This document shows, one piece after another, positions 24,201-37,619 of a stretch of DNA of 64,000 bases (position 1 is its first letter; every line of letters starts with the position of its first letter). The notes beneath the pieces were generated by a model. That model saw only the letters and a list, made by a program, of their open reading frames with translations, did not search any database and had not been told where the DNA came from. Origin of the DNA: Epiperipatus broadwayi (taxonomy: Eukaryota; Onychophora; Udeonychophora; Euonychophora; Peripatidae); the NCBI GenBank assembly GCA_028023455.1, contig JAQFVV010000317.1, positions 970,363-1,034,362 on the forward strand, in the 5' to 3' direction. Position numbers and translations under genes: made by a program.

Positions 24201-25930
24201 TCTGCTTAAAACATTAATATGATCTGTAATTATTAAGTATATAAAAGACGAAAATTAAAAAAATTAAAATACCAATTAAAATTTTAATTGAATTAATCAA
24301 AAGCAATAGCATTTGAATTTAATAATAAGTATTACCAAATATAAAAAAGAATTATTGATGGGAGTGATTCTGAGTACAATTTTAAGTAGTATACATATTT
24401 ACCTCAATAAGCAATGGATCTTTATATGAGGATTCACCATAGGATTTTATCATCAATCTGTACCAATTGTTTTGATTTGCAATTAATTATTGCTATAAAA
24501 TTCAAAACGTTTTTTTTTTAAATATTCACTATTTTTTCAAGATGACAGTCAAAACAGGGTGGTCATTTTGTAAGTGATGATATTATAGGATAGTGACTTC
24601 ATTAAAACTATATCTTCCAAATATAAAACAGTATTAGTCTTGCTAAATATATAAAATAGAGTTTATTCACTATATAGTATACAATATTGTTTTGATTATA
24701 GAATTAAAATAATATTAATGCACTTTACTTAATTTTCATCTAATTATTTTACAGAACCTTCAGTGCTATCATTTATGATATATTCAAAATAAAGAATATT
24801 TTTTTTATTTTTAACATCTACAAAATAAAAATAACATTTTAACTTTTATTCAGCACAGTAAATAATATACCTTAATCGAATACACTTACAAAGTATATTA
24901 ATATTTAGTTATAAAATGAATATATTAGCTAATCTATGTTTATTCATTTAATTTTATAGATTACAACTCATATAAATGTTATTTTATCTGTGGTAAAAAT
25001 AGACAACCATAAGTCATCTTAATTGTAAATTATTTTTGAGAAGAAAAATAATTTCATATTCTGTGCAGCTAACAGTCAATTTTATATGATCAAAGGGTCT
25101 AAATGTAAGTTTAAAACACCATTTAGTTTTTCAGTTTTAAATCAATAATTTTGTAATTTATATATTATTTATTCAATACAATATCTGTTTTTATCTTAAA
25201 TGTATATCAGCAAAAAAAGGGATTTAATTATTTACATGCATTATTAAAATTATGGCAGTTTTGGCAGTTTACTGTACAAATCATTTTTTCACCTATATTT
25301 TTATTTAATTTCACTTCATTTATGTAAAATAAAAAAAATATGTGATTAAAAAAAATAATAGTGCTACAAAAAAAAAATCAAAATCTTATTGGTTAAAAAT
25401 TACAAAAATAAAACAATTTAATAATTGAATATAAAATGCATGAAAAATACATTTTAAAGTGTATATTGTCTCAAGTTAATTTTTTTATTTAATTTTAAAA
25501 TGTGCATTATGGTTAGTTGCTATTTATTCATGCTTCACTTTAATTCAGTGAATCATGATTCATAAAATATTATTCTACATCTATGTAAAAAGCAAAACAG
25601 CAATCAGCAATGGAAAAATTATATGTTTTTTACTTTTAAAATTACAGCTGCTATAAAGGTTTTTAAATAGTATATTTACTCAAATGTTACTTTTTTTTTT
25701 TTCGATTTAAACTTTATTTTTTTTATTTAGCAATTTTTTTTTTATATTTTGAATTTAAAAAAAGGAATTATTTTTTTCCATAGGCACTCATTATAATCAT
25801 TAATATTCTATGAGAGATTTTACTTTGTGAGAAATTTTAGAGACCAATTATTAGTGCTGGGATAAAAGTATATATATTTATATGGAAAATGTTCAAATAA
25901 ATAATGTAAATAACAAAAGTGCACTGATAT
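24200..25930. other. Very AT-rich sequence, nothing recognised
   Basis: Long A and T runs and no supported gene or repeat. Confidence 0.4.
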
Positions 25931-25934
25931 TTAT

Positions 25935-26060
25935 AAAAAAAGATATATAGATGACTATTTACTAGTTTTTACTAAAAATTCAAAGGTTGATAATCAATTT
26001 GTTGAAGATATTAATAAAAATCAATAAAATACAATAGTTAAGCTAAGATATATTACTTAA
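25935..26060 (+). pseudogene. PLE reverse-transcriptase fragment (YIDD box)
   Basis: A short plus-strand reading gives KKRYIDDYLLVFTKNSKVDN, then QFVEDINKNQ, a stop, and NTIVKLRYI. An RY[IV]DD box followed by a short hydrophobic strand and a downstream 'I.F' strand is the PLE RT pattern. Only this motif region survives, so it could also be another RT type. Confidence 0.45.
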
Positions 26061-27290
26061 TAAAAATGTAGGAATGGAAAAAGGGATATAAAAATAATTA
26101 TACCATATAGTAACATATATACCTCTATTTAGTTCTAAATATCTTTCATGTACCTCATACATCACATATAATAACTCATGTTTTGTTTTTATATGCTTTG
26201 ATTACACTAGAATATATATTGTTTATTTATATTGCAAATATACAGTAATGCATATGGTTTGTAGTATGCATATATAAATTATGATTATAATATAAACAAA
26301 ATTAAAAATAATAATATAATTATTAACAATAAATTGAGGGAGCACATTTACATATATATTTACTGTGGGTGTTTATTTATTCTTCATTCACATAAAAAAT
26401 AATAATTTACTGATAGTGAAGAGCTAGATTTTCATCACAATTATACACACTCTGAATGATATCTTTTTTTTCAATAACTTTTTTTTTGTGTAACATACTA
26501 TGGTTTTTCCAGTTGTTTTGATGTTTTTAAGTCTGTATCAAGATTAGAAGCTATACAGTCATCTTAATTGTCATTATCCATTTCAGATTCTCAGTTTAAA
26601 TCTAAAGTTTTATGATGCAATACAAGAACATTTTATAGCTTTTTTTCTGCTACTATTGAATTTAATATTCATTTATCTCTTAAAATAATACTTTATGAAT
26701 TTTATTAAATTTTATAAGTTTAGCTTTACTCCTTAAACACATTTTATTACATAAAATATTGTACCAAATCTAAAATTTAAAAAAAAAAATAAAAAAATAA
26801 ATGAAGAATAAAATCAAGTTGGGTTCACTGTAATCCAATGTTAATAAATATGATTGTTTACGACACTCTAAAACAAACAAACAAAAAGCCCAAATTTTAA
26901 TGTTGTTTTTTTGTTTGTTATTTACATTTTTAAAGCTATTATATAAATGAATTAGTATATATTATTACAGTACATATCCTGGCTATGTAAAACCAAATAA
27001 TAAAAATATTATGAACTAGTTTTTAAGCATAGATGTAAAACATAAAATTATTATTTTTTAATTAAGAAGAATATGTAAGAGTTTATATGTTTGACACACA
27101 TAGTGAAATTAAAAGTCTTTATTTGAAATAATTATTTCTCATGGCTAAGTGCTTTCAGAGATTCCTTCTTCATATTCATAGCCTTCAACTATAATAATTT
27201 ATGCAAATCTATGCAAATTCATTCATACAGTCCATCTTTTTGAAATAGAAAAGCATGCATCTTTTCTGCTTATTGCATTTATATATCTTG
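26060..27290. other. AT-rich sequence, nothing recognised
   Basis: No coding or repeat signature was recognised. Confidence 0.35.
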
Positions 27291-27297
27291 CTATAAA

Positions 27298-27545
27298 CTA
27301 TGCCTCCTTAATTTTCCTCTTGATATCATTTCTTTTGGTAGAAATTATTGTAAAATTTGCAGGTTCAAATTCATGATTAGCCACCATCTGGTGGTCCATG
27401 AACACTGAGCTACCTTCATTCCTGCTCAACACCTTTTTGTACAAATATTTGTGTTGAGCTTTTCTGCACATTATAGTGGCCCGAGTTTCACCATAGTATA
27501 CAGCTCCACATTTTGCCTGAGGGCATGTCATCCTATATATTACAT
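27298..27545 (-). pseudogene. PLE GIY-YIG endonuclease fragment
   Basis: The 77-codon minus-strand frame has CPQAKCGAVYYGETRATI, corresponding to the CxxC/YIGETGR block of PLE nucleases. HKYLYKK follows, then SSVFMDHQMVANHEFEPANF (normally 'S.I.EH....HE.DW') and finally RNDIKRKIKEA (the 'R..RKIKEA' motif with its catalytic glutamate). YIG reads YYG. It is an isolated 3' fragment, opposite in orientation to the RT scrap at 25.9 kb, and unrelated in frame to the 2.1-3.8 kb copy. Confidence 0.7.
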
Positions 27546-27549
27546 GTGG

Positions 27550-28500
27550 TGTTGTTTGTAGGTCTATTTCAACTAAAGACTTTTAATTTCACTATATGCA
27601 TCAAGCATATTAACTCTTACATATTTATTAATGATAAAAGAAATTTGAAATTAAGAAGCATAAGAAAAACCAATAAAATTAATAATAAAAGAATTTAAGA
27701 ATGATAATTTTCTCATGAAAGTTTTTTTAAAAACGAAAATAAAATAGAAAATAATGTCAATAAAAAAACTAATATGAAATTTAATAAAAACAATAAACAT
27801 GTAAGTATAAAGACCGACAACAATAAAATTATAAACAAATTAACTAGAAATTATAGTAATTTAATAGAAACTAAAATAAATAAAAAATTCATTGAGTTTT
27901 TTAAAAATAAATGTATAAACTATAATAAAGACATTAATGAAATTTATTAAATAAATTTCAAATAAACATACTGAAAAAACCAATAATTCAATTAAAACAA
28001 GTGTAAAACAATATAAATTACATAAAAAATCTATTTTTATAAACATTAAAGAAATATTTATAAATTTGAAGATAAAATTTAAAAATATATATATTATACT
28101 AATAATAAGAGAACAAAAAAGATTAAAAAGTTACTAATAATTAGAAAATTTATTTTAATATGAATATGGATTTAGATATAATTTTTTTTTATTGATTTAA
28201 TAATTAAGTTATTACATTATATGTGTGTGTGCATATATTGTTATTAATTAGAAAAAACAATACATTAATAAAATATAAGTTAAGAAACTAAGATATTAAA
28301 TATATACTAAAAGTCAAATGAAAATAATTAGAAATTTTTTTTTTTTCAATAATAATTGATTTCTAAAATTAGTCATTTTTTCTTATTTTTCTAAAAAAAA
28401 AAAAGATTATACATTTGTTTATATAAAGTAAATATAAAGGGAATAATAAATAAAAAAAATTTAATATTTTTTCTTTTAATAGTTTAAATGGTTTTTTAGT
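27550..28500. other. Extremely A-rich sequence
   Basis: The plus strand is dominated by AATAAA/AAAT words; no feature was recognised. Confidence 0.4.
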
Positions 28501-28506
28501 AGTGCT

Positions 28507-28745
28507 GGTTGCTACTTGGCATAATGTTCCTGTGTGTACTCATGGTGAACAGCGCCATCTAGCGGCTGGAACTTTGCGTTGTCTGCTTTTGGCCACATGG
28601 CATACTGTTGCTGTGCATACGCATGGTGAACAGCGCCATCTAGTGGCCAGAAGTTGCATCATCTGCTTTTGGCCCCCTACTCTGAATATTTCTGCAATTT
28701 TTGCGGAAATGACATCTCTAGCAGTGGCAGGACAGAAAATAAGAC
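28507..28745. repeat. GC-richer tandem duplication with GCGCCATCTAG
   Basis: Two units with a period of about 81 bp (28,507-28,590 and 28,591-28,670) share 'ATGGTGAACAGCGCCATCTAG' split around the motif AGCGCCATCTAG (28,551 and 28,632) and end in GTCTGCTTTTGGCC / ATCTGCTTTTGGCC. A related 75-bp trailer follows. Base composition is far richer in G+C than the flanks, so this is probably part of an inserted repeat. The same GCGCCATCTAG word occurs at 40,488. Confidence 0.75.
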
Positions 28746-29429
28746 AGTACCAAATAGAAAAATGGGTTAAAAAAAAAAACATTTTAAAATAGTTTAAATG
28801 TTACATTATTGGTATGTAATTTGTTAAGATTTTTTAAAAAAATCTGTAAATATAAAAACTATAATGATACATGTTACATAGAAAGCATTTAAATTGCATA
28901 ATTTAAAAATTAAATTCAGTTAAAATTGATCTCTAGATGCATATAATATAATATAAATAAAAAATTAATTTTTAAAAATCTGATTTATATTAAATTATTT
29001 AATTTTTTTTAAATTTTTAATATGTATAATCAATTTGTGTTTTATGTTTTAGTTTGTTATGATAATGGTACTTCAATGAATTGTATTTACTTTAGCTGCT
29101 ATTTGTAGAAGTTTGGATGTAATAAAATATTGTATTTACTTTGTTTCAAGTGCATAAAAATATATTGTTTAAGAAAAATTATAATAAAGAAAAAATAAAA
29201 AGGCAATTTTTTATAAATAGAAATAAAACATCTTTTATTAATAAGCAAAGTGGAAATAATAAATTCATAAATTTGGGGATTTCACACAATGATGTTTACT
29301 TCCAATAAAATTACAATTTACCAGAATAATTGTTGTGGAAGTTACTAAAAGCATTTATAAAAAATTTTATAATTAGTATTTAGTATTATGTTTTGTTAAT
29401 TATTTTTTGCAGATAATAATAATTTCAGA

Positions 29430-29955
29430 TTGTTTATATAGGAGCAGCTTTTGGTAGAAATAACTTGATACTAAAAGGAAATATGCCTATGTGTTTGAAA
29501 AGGATGGTTTTTAACAAATGTGTTTTACCAGTTCTTACTTATGGATCTGAGACTCGGACACTTAATAGAAGAGCAATACAGAGACTTCAGACCACTCAAA
29601 GGAGTATGGAGAGATGTATGTTGGGAGTAACAAGAAGAGATCAAAAACACAATGTATGAGTAAGACAACAAACAGGTGTTACTGACCTTATTGAAAAATT
29701 AAAAGATTGAAATAGAGTTGGGCTGGACATATTCCTAGAAGAGATGATAATAGATGGACAATTAAAATTTTAAACTGGATTCCAAGAGATTGTAAAAGAC
29801 CCAGAAAGAGACCACATGTGAGATGGATGGATGAAATAAGAAAATGTGCAGGGGTGTTGTGGAGAAGAGAAGCTAAAGATTGGAGAAGATGGATTAAACT
29901 TGGAGAGACCTTCATCCTGCAATGGATTGATAATGTTTGATGATGATGATGAAAG
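29430..29955 (+). mobile_element. 5'-truncated RTE 3' end
   Basis: Plus-strand reading starts GAAFGRNNLILKGNMPMCLK, then VLPVLTYGSETRTLNRRAI and QRSMERCMLGVTRRDQKHN. After a stop come QQTGVTDLIEKLKD and, in a shifted frame, the 'GRP..RW.DEI' region (RWMDEIRKCAG-like). This is the C-terminal tail of insect/spider-like RTE proteins, and the element ends in a (GAT)n run at 29,937-29,955, the typical RTE simple-repeat tail. The family is the same as the 21.3-22.1 kb fragment. Confidence 0.8.
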
Positions 29956-29959
29956 ATAA

Positions 29960-31166
<1,207 letters not shown>

Positions 31167-31255
31167 AATCAATATCTCACTGTTGTCAAGGCAACTTGGT
31201 TACTGGTTTCTAATGATTACATATTATTCCATTTAGCTTTAAGCATTATTTTACT

Positions 31256-31287
<32 letters not shown>

Positions 31288-31294
31288 TTTAACT

Positions 31295-31330
<36 letters not shown>

Positions 31331-31344
31331 AGTTAAATATTTTT
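31256..31344. repeat. (AT)n-cored perfect palindrome
   Basis: After an (AT)n run, AAAAATATTTAACTCAA (31,281-31,297) is repeated in perfect inverse orientation at 31,328-31,344, with (TA)n between. A 64-bp hairpin or cruciform is possible. Confidence 0.9.
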
Positions 31345-31349
31345 GTGGA

Positions 31350-32095
31350 TTGTTATTATACATGCATATATAACACCCAGTTTTAAACCAAACTGATCAA
31401 TAATCATAGTAATACAATTATTATCACTGTAGCCATCATGTGATTACTATTTTGCCCAGTTGAGAACAAGTGTTTTATTTTATTTAAAACATGGTTGCTT
31501 TCAAAAATATGATTTATAAAACATCTTTTGCTCATGAAATCATTCACTTCAACAAATATATTTTATCTGTATAAATGAGGTGAATGTTGTGGGATGTCTG
31601 AGAGATGGATACTCTGATAGTCTTAAATTTAATTTTATAATAAATTTGGCTAACTTATTTAATAATAAAGATATCTCATATATTTGGTTGGTCTTCTTAT
31701 AGTAACTTGATTAATAAGAACTACTAGCTCCTAAAAGGTAATATAAATGTGAGATAATGATTTGAACACTAATCAACTTATTACCTAGATGTTATTTTTA
31801 ATGATTATATTGATAAATTGAACATGTAATATCTCAATCCAATAGCTTAATAAATAACAACAATCATTTATTTATTATTAATAAATAGTCTATAAACATA
31901 ATGTTTTAAAATAGGGTAAAATAAAGTTTCATATGAATATTTATATAAGATGTTTAAACTTGTAGTGATGTGAGACAAGAGCTTTATATGATAACTAGGA
32001 AAAACCGTGTACATATATTGTATCAACATTGTGTTGGCACATAATAATTTTGTTAAAAAAAAAATTAAAATAAAAAAATCTTCCATCAAAGAAAA
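31350..32095. other. AT-rich intergenic sequence
   Basis: Nothing recognised. Confidence 0.35.
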
Positions 32096-32099
32096 CATA

Positions 32100-32335
32100 A
32101 GATTAAAAGTCTAAAGGTTTTATAAAAGAAGTAACAAGTTTTTTCTTATTATTATTCGTTAAAATAAATAGTTAAAAGTTTAAGAGTTCTTGAAATAAAA
32201 GTTACAATTAATTAATTAAAAGGGGGGAGGGGGGTTTGCTGTAGAAACAAACTAAAAGTTTCATAAAAGAAGTTAAAGAGTTTTTTTTATTACTATTAGT
32301 TAAAATGTAACTAAAGTTTAAAAACATAAATCTCT
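32100..32335. repeat. Diverged tandem duplication (about 145 bp period)
   Basis: 32,113-32,185 and 32,259-32,320 share 'TTATAAAAGAAGT', 'GTTTTTT.TTATTA' and 'GTTAAAAT' in the same order, separated by a G-rich patch (32,221-32,235). Confidence 0.55.
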
Positions 32336-32679
32336 TTTATTTAAGTTGCTCAGTGATTTGAAGTGACTCTTTTCAAATGAATCGTATGTGTGATTAAAGT
32401 CACCCAACATCAACATGGGGAAAAGGTCATCTTAAAACTAATTAGTGAATGGATCTTAAATTATATATGTGTGTGTGACTGTAAATATAATGTATACATA
32501 TTAAATATTAAAAATAAATGAAAGTTAAAAAATTAAAAAACACACAGTGATGGCTACTAATTAAAAATATAAAAACAACTGCATGGCTACTGATTAAACA
32601 ATCTTCAAAAACACATAATTAAAAGATTATCAAAGGAATTTCCACAACAGATATTGCTGGAGGATATCAAAATGACAAC

Positions 32680-33415
32680 ACATCATATGTATAAATAGTA
32701 AATTTTTTATCGGACAGTTAGTCGAGTTTGAGTTGAGTTTTAGTTGAGTTCAGTTGCATTTGAGATAACAGTTCAGTACAATCTATCAGTGAATTATATC
32801 AGTCAGCTTATTATATATCCAGAATCAAGAATGCAGTGTTAAAACCTCAGAAAACATATGACTTTCTCCAGCCTGAAGTCCGATGAAAAGAGCCAACCTA
32901 CCCAATAAAAGTGATGCCTGTGTAACAACCTGAAGCCACTCAATATCTAATTATATTAAAGAAAATGCCTCAGAATAATCAGCATCAAATCTCCACAAGA
33001 AAACTTCCAATCTAATTGGTTAGAAATATTTCATCAGAAGCAGCAAACAGCAAGAAGTATCCACGTTCAAAATCTTAGATGATAATATTTTCTTATTTCT
33101 AAAGTAGCCATCACATTCGTAAAACCTCAAGAGTCAAGTTTAAAAACTCTATTGCATACATAGACAAACTATTAATATGTGTGTTTAAAATGTTGTGTGT
33201 ATTCATGTGCTAGTATATTGATCTCGTATTTTAAATTTCAAATCTTATTTAATGCTTTCCCATATTATAGTGTATGAATTATATATGTGCGTGCGTTATA
33301 TTAGTAAATAAGATTTATAAAATATTTAAAAATTAGTTTAATAAATGTGAATTAAAATAAATTGTCTTTAAACTTAAAGCTTTATTTGTCAGTCAATTCT
33401 TTTCACCACTAATTG
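32680..33415 (+). other. LTR-like promoter/terminator block (tentative)
   Basis: TATAAATA (about 32,691) is followed by repeated AGTTGAGTT/CAGTT words, an unusually low-stop GC-richer stretch, and AATAAA signals near 33,340-33,358, which gives an LTR-like U3-R-U5 layout. No clear TG...CA boundary, target duplication or gag-pol code was found, so this is only a suggestion. Confidence 0.2.
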
Positions 33416-33449
33416 AAACTATATTTTGTTATTGAATTAGAAAATAGAC

Positions 33450-33690
33450 TGAGCTAGTTAAGGGATTTTTCGAGCACTGGATTATGGGCCTACTGTCCAA
33501 ACATGTTAGTTCTGAACTAGCTGGCTCCTGGGGTTTACTCTGAAACAAATAAAGTGTTTGGATAGTAGGGATTTGAATCTTTCAGCCATGTGGGCCACGA
33601 TCTGGAAATATGATCGTGTTATGCATTGCATAGCTTGGTCTGATCGTGGGTATTATTGACAGCTCTTCTATCAATAATAATTTCCACTTT
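33450..33690. other. Hairpin-rich GC-elevated patch
   Basis: Three inverted repeats lie in series. GCCTACTGTCCAAACA (33,488-33,503) pairs with TGTTTGGATAGTAGGG (33,555-33,570). CACGAT/ATCGTG lies at about 33,596-33,618. ATTATTGA/TCAATAAT lies at about 33,651-33,679. The patch also holds GGATTTGAATC, which loosely resembles a pol III B box. It may be a SINE or MITE; the class is unknown. Confidence 0.4.
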
Positions 33691-33699
33691 GCTCATTCA

Positions 33700-34860
33700 C
33701 ATAATATTTATAATTAAATAAGATTATAAATGTATTATAAATAAGGTTGAAACACAGTTAAACCATTTGGCAGATGAAGTGTGTGAGTGGCATTGGATTG
33801 AACCCAGTACAATATATATATATATATATATATATATTCTAACTAAATCTTAAGAAAAGGATATTAAATGAGAACTTTAACTTATTACGATTTAATAATA
33901 TAATAGTTATAGGAAATCTAAACAAATTATTCATAAGTGCTTGAGATGATACTAATTTATAGTTTGGACTAATTGTAATTGTTCTCTCTTAGTTAAGCTT
34001 ATATATTTTATCATCCATTTTATAAAAAAAACGAATTTGTATAATTTTAAGTAGGACTAAACAATTTATAATGTTCTGGTTTTCATATGTATAAATATCC
34101 AATATTAATAGAACACAATTATCCAGGTCTTGTTAAAGTTATCCATTAATAAGAGATGTGGTTTTATATGAAGAGCTATTGATAATAATAATCCCTTCAT
34201 AAAGTTATTTTATGCATATATTTGCAGTATGTGTTTGAATGTAGTTAAATTTTAGTTTCAAAATATCTGCAGGATTTTGTTATCCTAATTGATTCTGGAA
34301 GCAACTATGCTTGATCCATGTGATATCTGATAATCTTTAAATATAACAATATGCATGCAAGCCTAAAAACTATTTACAATAAATCTGGTTGATAGGTGCA
34401 AAATAATCTGATAAGCAATAATGAGATACAGTAACCAAGGTAAATAAATAGAAAAATCTATGTTTCTTTATAAATAATCCTCTCATTTCTTTATATGTTA
34501 GCACTGATACTTAATTTAGTTATTAATATTGTGAGACAATATTCCACCATAGATATATCCATCTATTTTATTGGAGATTAAATAGATGATCATTAAACAT
34601 TTTTGGTGAAATACACAATTTTTGAATGCTAGTTCTAAAAACAATTCAGTTGATATTAAATAGCCATTAATATTTCTTTGTCTAAAAATAGACATCATCT
34701 TCCTTCTAAGATTACACTCAGATATTAAGAATGAGGGCACTTTAGTAAATCTGCAATGTAGGGGAGATAGGAGGCCTTTTCATACCTACAATAAATGTGT
34801 AATGCTATGATGATGTCAAATTGAAAGAAAATAAACCCTGCAAGTATATGTGTTGTATCA
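33700..34860. other. AT-rich intergenic sequence
   Basis: It contains a short (AT)n at about 33,812-33,837. No gene was recognised. Confidence 0.35.
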
Positions 34861-34863
34861 ATG

Positions 34864-35190
34864 TGATCTTTTTTTTGTAATAGTTTGACATTTTCAGTCT
34901 CATAATTAATATATATATTTTTTGTGGTTTTTGCTTCTTTTTTTTTTTTTGATTTAATTTGTTTATAACAAAAAAATATGTTTATTAGCATTTCTGTTGA
35001 AAATCCCAAGTCCATGTGGAAATGTGTTTTTCTTATCAATTAAATCTGATTTTTTTTGTAATACTTTGACATTTTCAGTCTCATAACTAATATGTACTTT
35101 TTGTGTGTGTTTTTGTTCCATTTTTTTTTTTGGTTTAATTTGCTTATAAAAAAATACATTTATTAGCATTTCTGTTGAAAATCCTAGCAT
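34864..35190. repeat. Tandem duplication, about 180 bp
   Basis: Two adjacent copies share 'TTTGACATTTTCAGTCTCATAA', split here as TTTGACATTTTCAG and TCTCATAA, then a T-run, 'TTTAATTTG.TTATAA' and 'TTTATTAGCATTTCTGTTGA'. They begin near 34,864 and 35,047 and differ by small indels. Confidence 0.85.
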
Positions 35191-35324
35191 ACTCTTCAAT
35201 CATGTGCTACATTTTTGGACATAAAATTTTTAGTACAGATCTCCATTTTCTGTGGTAATATTAAATTTTTTGTTGCAAGGTGACAATTCCTGTTATATAT
35301 TACATGGTAAATATTGTATGAGTA

Positions 35325-35680
35325 TACTTAATGTGTTTTTAAATATTATTTAAAAACCGAAATCATTTATTGTTTGTTTAGTAATAAGTTTTTTTGTGTA
35401 ATGGCATCATTTCATTAAGATGACAAATCACTTTTTTTTTGATTGGGAATGTTATTCTTAAAAATTGTTAGTGTGAAAGTTGTATGTATAGTTAATGTCT
35501 TTTTATAAATATTATTTAAAAACAAAAATCATTTACTCTTTGTTTAGTGCATATTTAAACTAATATTTTTTTGTGTAATGCTGTCATTTCATTAAAATCG
35601 CAAATCACATTTTTTTAAATTTTAAATGTTCTTAAAAGTTGTTAGTGTCCAAGTCATACATATTTGAATATCTTGTTTAA
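35325..35680. repeat. Second tandem duplication, about 180 bp
   Basis: Copies beginning near 35,330 and 35,500 share 'TAAATATTATTTAAAAAC', 'AAATCATTTA', 'TTTGTGTAATG', 'TCATTTCATTAA' and 'GTTAGTGT'. It lies directly after the 34,864-35,190 duplication but is a different sequence. Confidence 0.85.
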
Positions 35681-35739
35681 AATTATACATTTCTTATTGA
35701 AAATGATAAATATATTGTTTTTACTTTTATTTATTTTTA

Positions 35740-36025
35740 GTCCTGCAACTCGGAGCATGTATTAGCCCTACTGCACCTGTTCATATTCATATCAACCTCC
35801 CAATAACTTTGTAAATCTTGTCAAAATACCATGATCCATGTATACATGTTTTTTGCCAAAAAAAGTTGTGTACAAGATCCATGTGCATGTTATTTTGCTA
35901 AGATCCCAAGATTTCAAAGTTGTCAGTAGATTGATACAAATATGAACAAGCACAATAGATCTAATACATTGTTGCAGCTTTATTACTAAAGTACCAGAAT
36001 TAGTAAATGATTTAATAGCCATTTT
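35740..36025. other. Low-AT patch, unrecognised
   Basis: This patch is visibly less AT-rich than its surroundings, and a 76-codon frame is open on the minus strand. It has repeated words GATCCATGT and an inverted 'CCATGTATACATG'. I do not recognise a protein family, so it may be an old insertion. Confidence 0.3.
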
Positions 36026-37185
36026 AAATATCCCAGAACAAATCTACTTAAACATCTTATAAATATAAATTAGATTATTGTAAAATCAATTTTATCATAA
36101 TATAACAAGATGATCTTCAAATATGAAAATTATTTTAAAATAAATATGCAAAGTGATTTGAAATAAGCAAATTGAATTAGTTAAAGTGATACAAAGTAAT
36201 AAATCATATTATAAATTTTTATTAAGCAAATACACCTTTCTTGCATATTCTACTAATGCTTAAATAATTCAATAAAATGATTCTTATTATTTTCTATGTT
36301 CATGTACTTTTTTAGCAAATATACTTAAAATAATTTACAATATTTTATAAACATTTAAATTTGTATTCAACATGTGGACTGGTGTCTGGTTGATAAATGG
36401 AATGATGTGAATAAATGACTATGAGAAATTTTTTAAATAACAACAAATATTTATTCCACTATAAAAAAATACAAAATTATAAATACTTTATATTTGAGTT
36501 CACATAGCCAAAGGTTTTCATTCACAACTTTACTTCTTCAAAGTTATGACATAATGGTTTAAAAATTTATATCATGTTTTATAAAAATAAATTTAAATAG
36601 ATTAAACAAAAATAATCCAATAAATAAAAAAAAATTTATATTGTTTATTTATCAAAAAATTCTCATTTATCAATACATTCATGCAATAATAATAACTTTC
36701 ATATAAGTAATATCACTTTTATGAATATTCAACATACTCAATTATAATAGCTTACAAATCGAGCATTGAAGATATGATAAGACAGATATATATGTCATTG
36801 TCTATTTATGCCTAAATATCCATATAAAATTTTAAAATTATTTATTTATTGTAATTTGCCCTCATTATTAGCAAAGCTCAAATATAGGACTTAGACATTT
36901 ATAATGATTTATTTACATTTAAGCCAATCAAGAATGCTATAGAGGTAAGGTAGAATTTCTCAATACCTTAATAAAAACCATATGTCAAATAATGCCATGG
37001 TAAAATATTACAAATGCTTTATTAAATACATTACAAATTACAAACAAAATTCATTTTCAAATAATAATGTAAGGCAAAGTAAAAAGTATGATGGCATCAC
37101 CTATGTTGGAAGGCTAAAAAGGATCTAGGATTTTGTCATTAGGAAACTAATGAAAATGCACACCATGAACAAAAATGTTAAATAG
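36026..37185. other. AT-rich intergenic sequence
   Basis: Nothing recognised. Confidence 0.35.
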
Positions 37186-37189
37186 GAAT

Positions 37190-37530
37190 TATCTTAAAAT
37201 AAGAGAGAGCTAAGCTACTATCTCAAAAAATATATGCTATGAGCATACGAGCAATAGCAAGACAATAAATAATAGGAGATAGATTATTGCCACAATTTTT
37301 AGTAAAAATATATATCAGTAAAACAATAAGAAAGAGCTAATGTGACCATTTCTTTTTAAAAATAAGCTAACAAGATTATAAGAGAGAGCCCAATGCTATT
37401 ATCAATAAATATAAGGGCATAAATAAGCATTTCTAAATAAAAAGAGAATGAAGCTACTATCGCTAACAAAAATACTATAGCTAACAAATATGAAATATGA
37501 TAAATAATAACTAATGTGAAATATGACTCC
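37190..37530. repeat. Degenerate tandem repeat (AAGAGAGAGCTAA-like)
   Basis: Imperfect units start near 37,198, 37,328, 37,378 and 37,438 with 'ATAAGAGAGAGC' or a variant, followed by 'GCTACTATC' or 'GCTATTATC' in three of the four. Spacing is irregular. Confidence 0.4.
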
Positions 37531-37619
37531 ATTAAATTTACTGGTGCATCACATAGCAGCTTTTATTTGTGATTTCAAATTGTTCTAAAACCAATAATTT
37601 TTATGTTATAGCAAATTTA

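Noticed and set aside
32221-32235. G-runs GGGGGG-A-GGGGGG as a possible G-quadruplex
   Set aside because: Only two runs separated by one base; forming four tracts would require zero-length loops.
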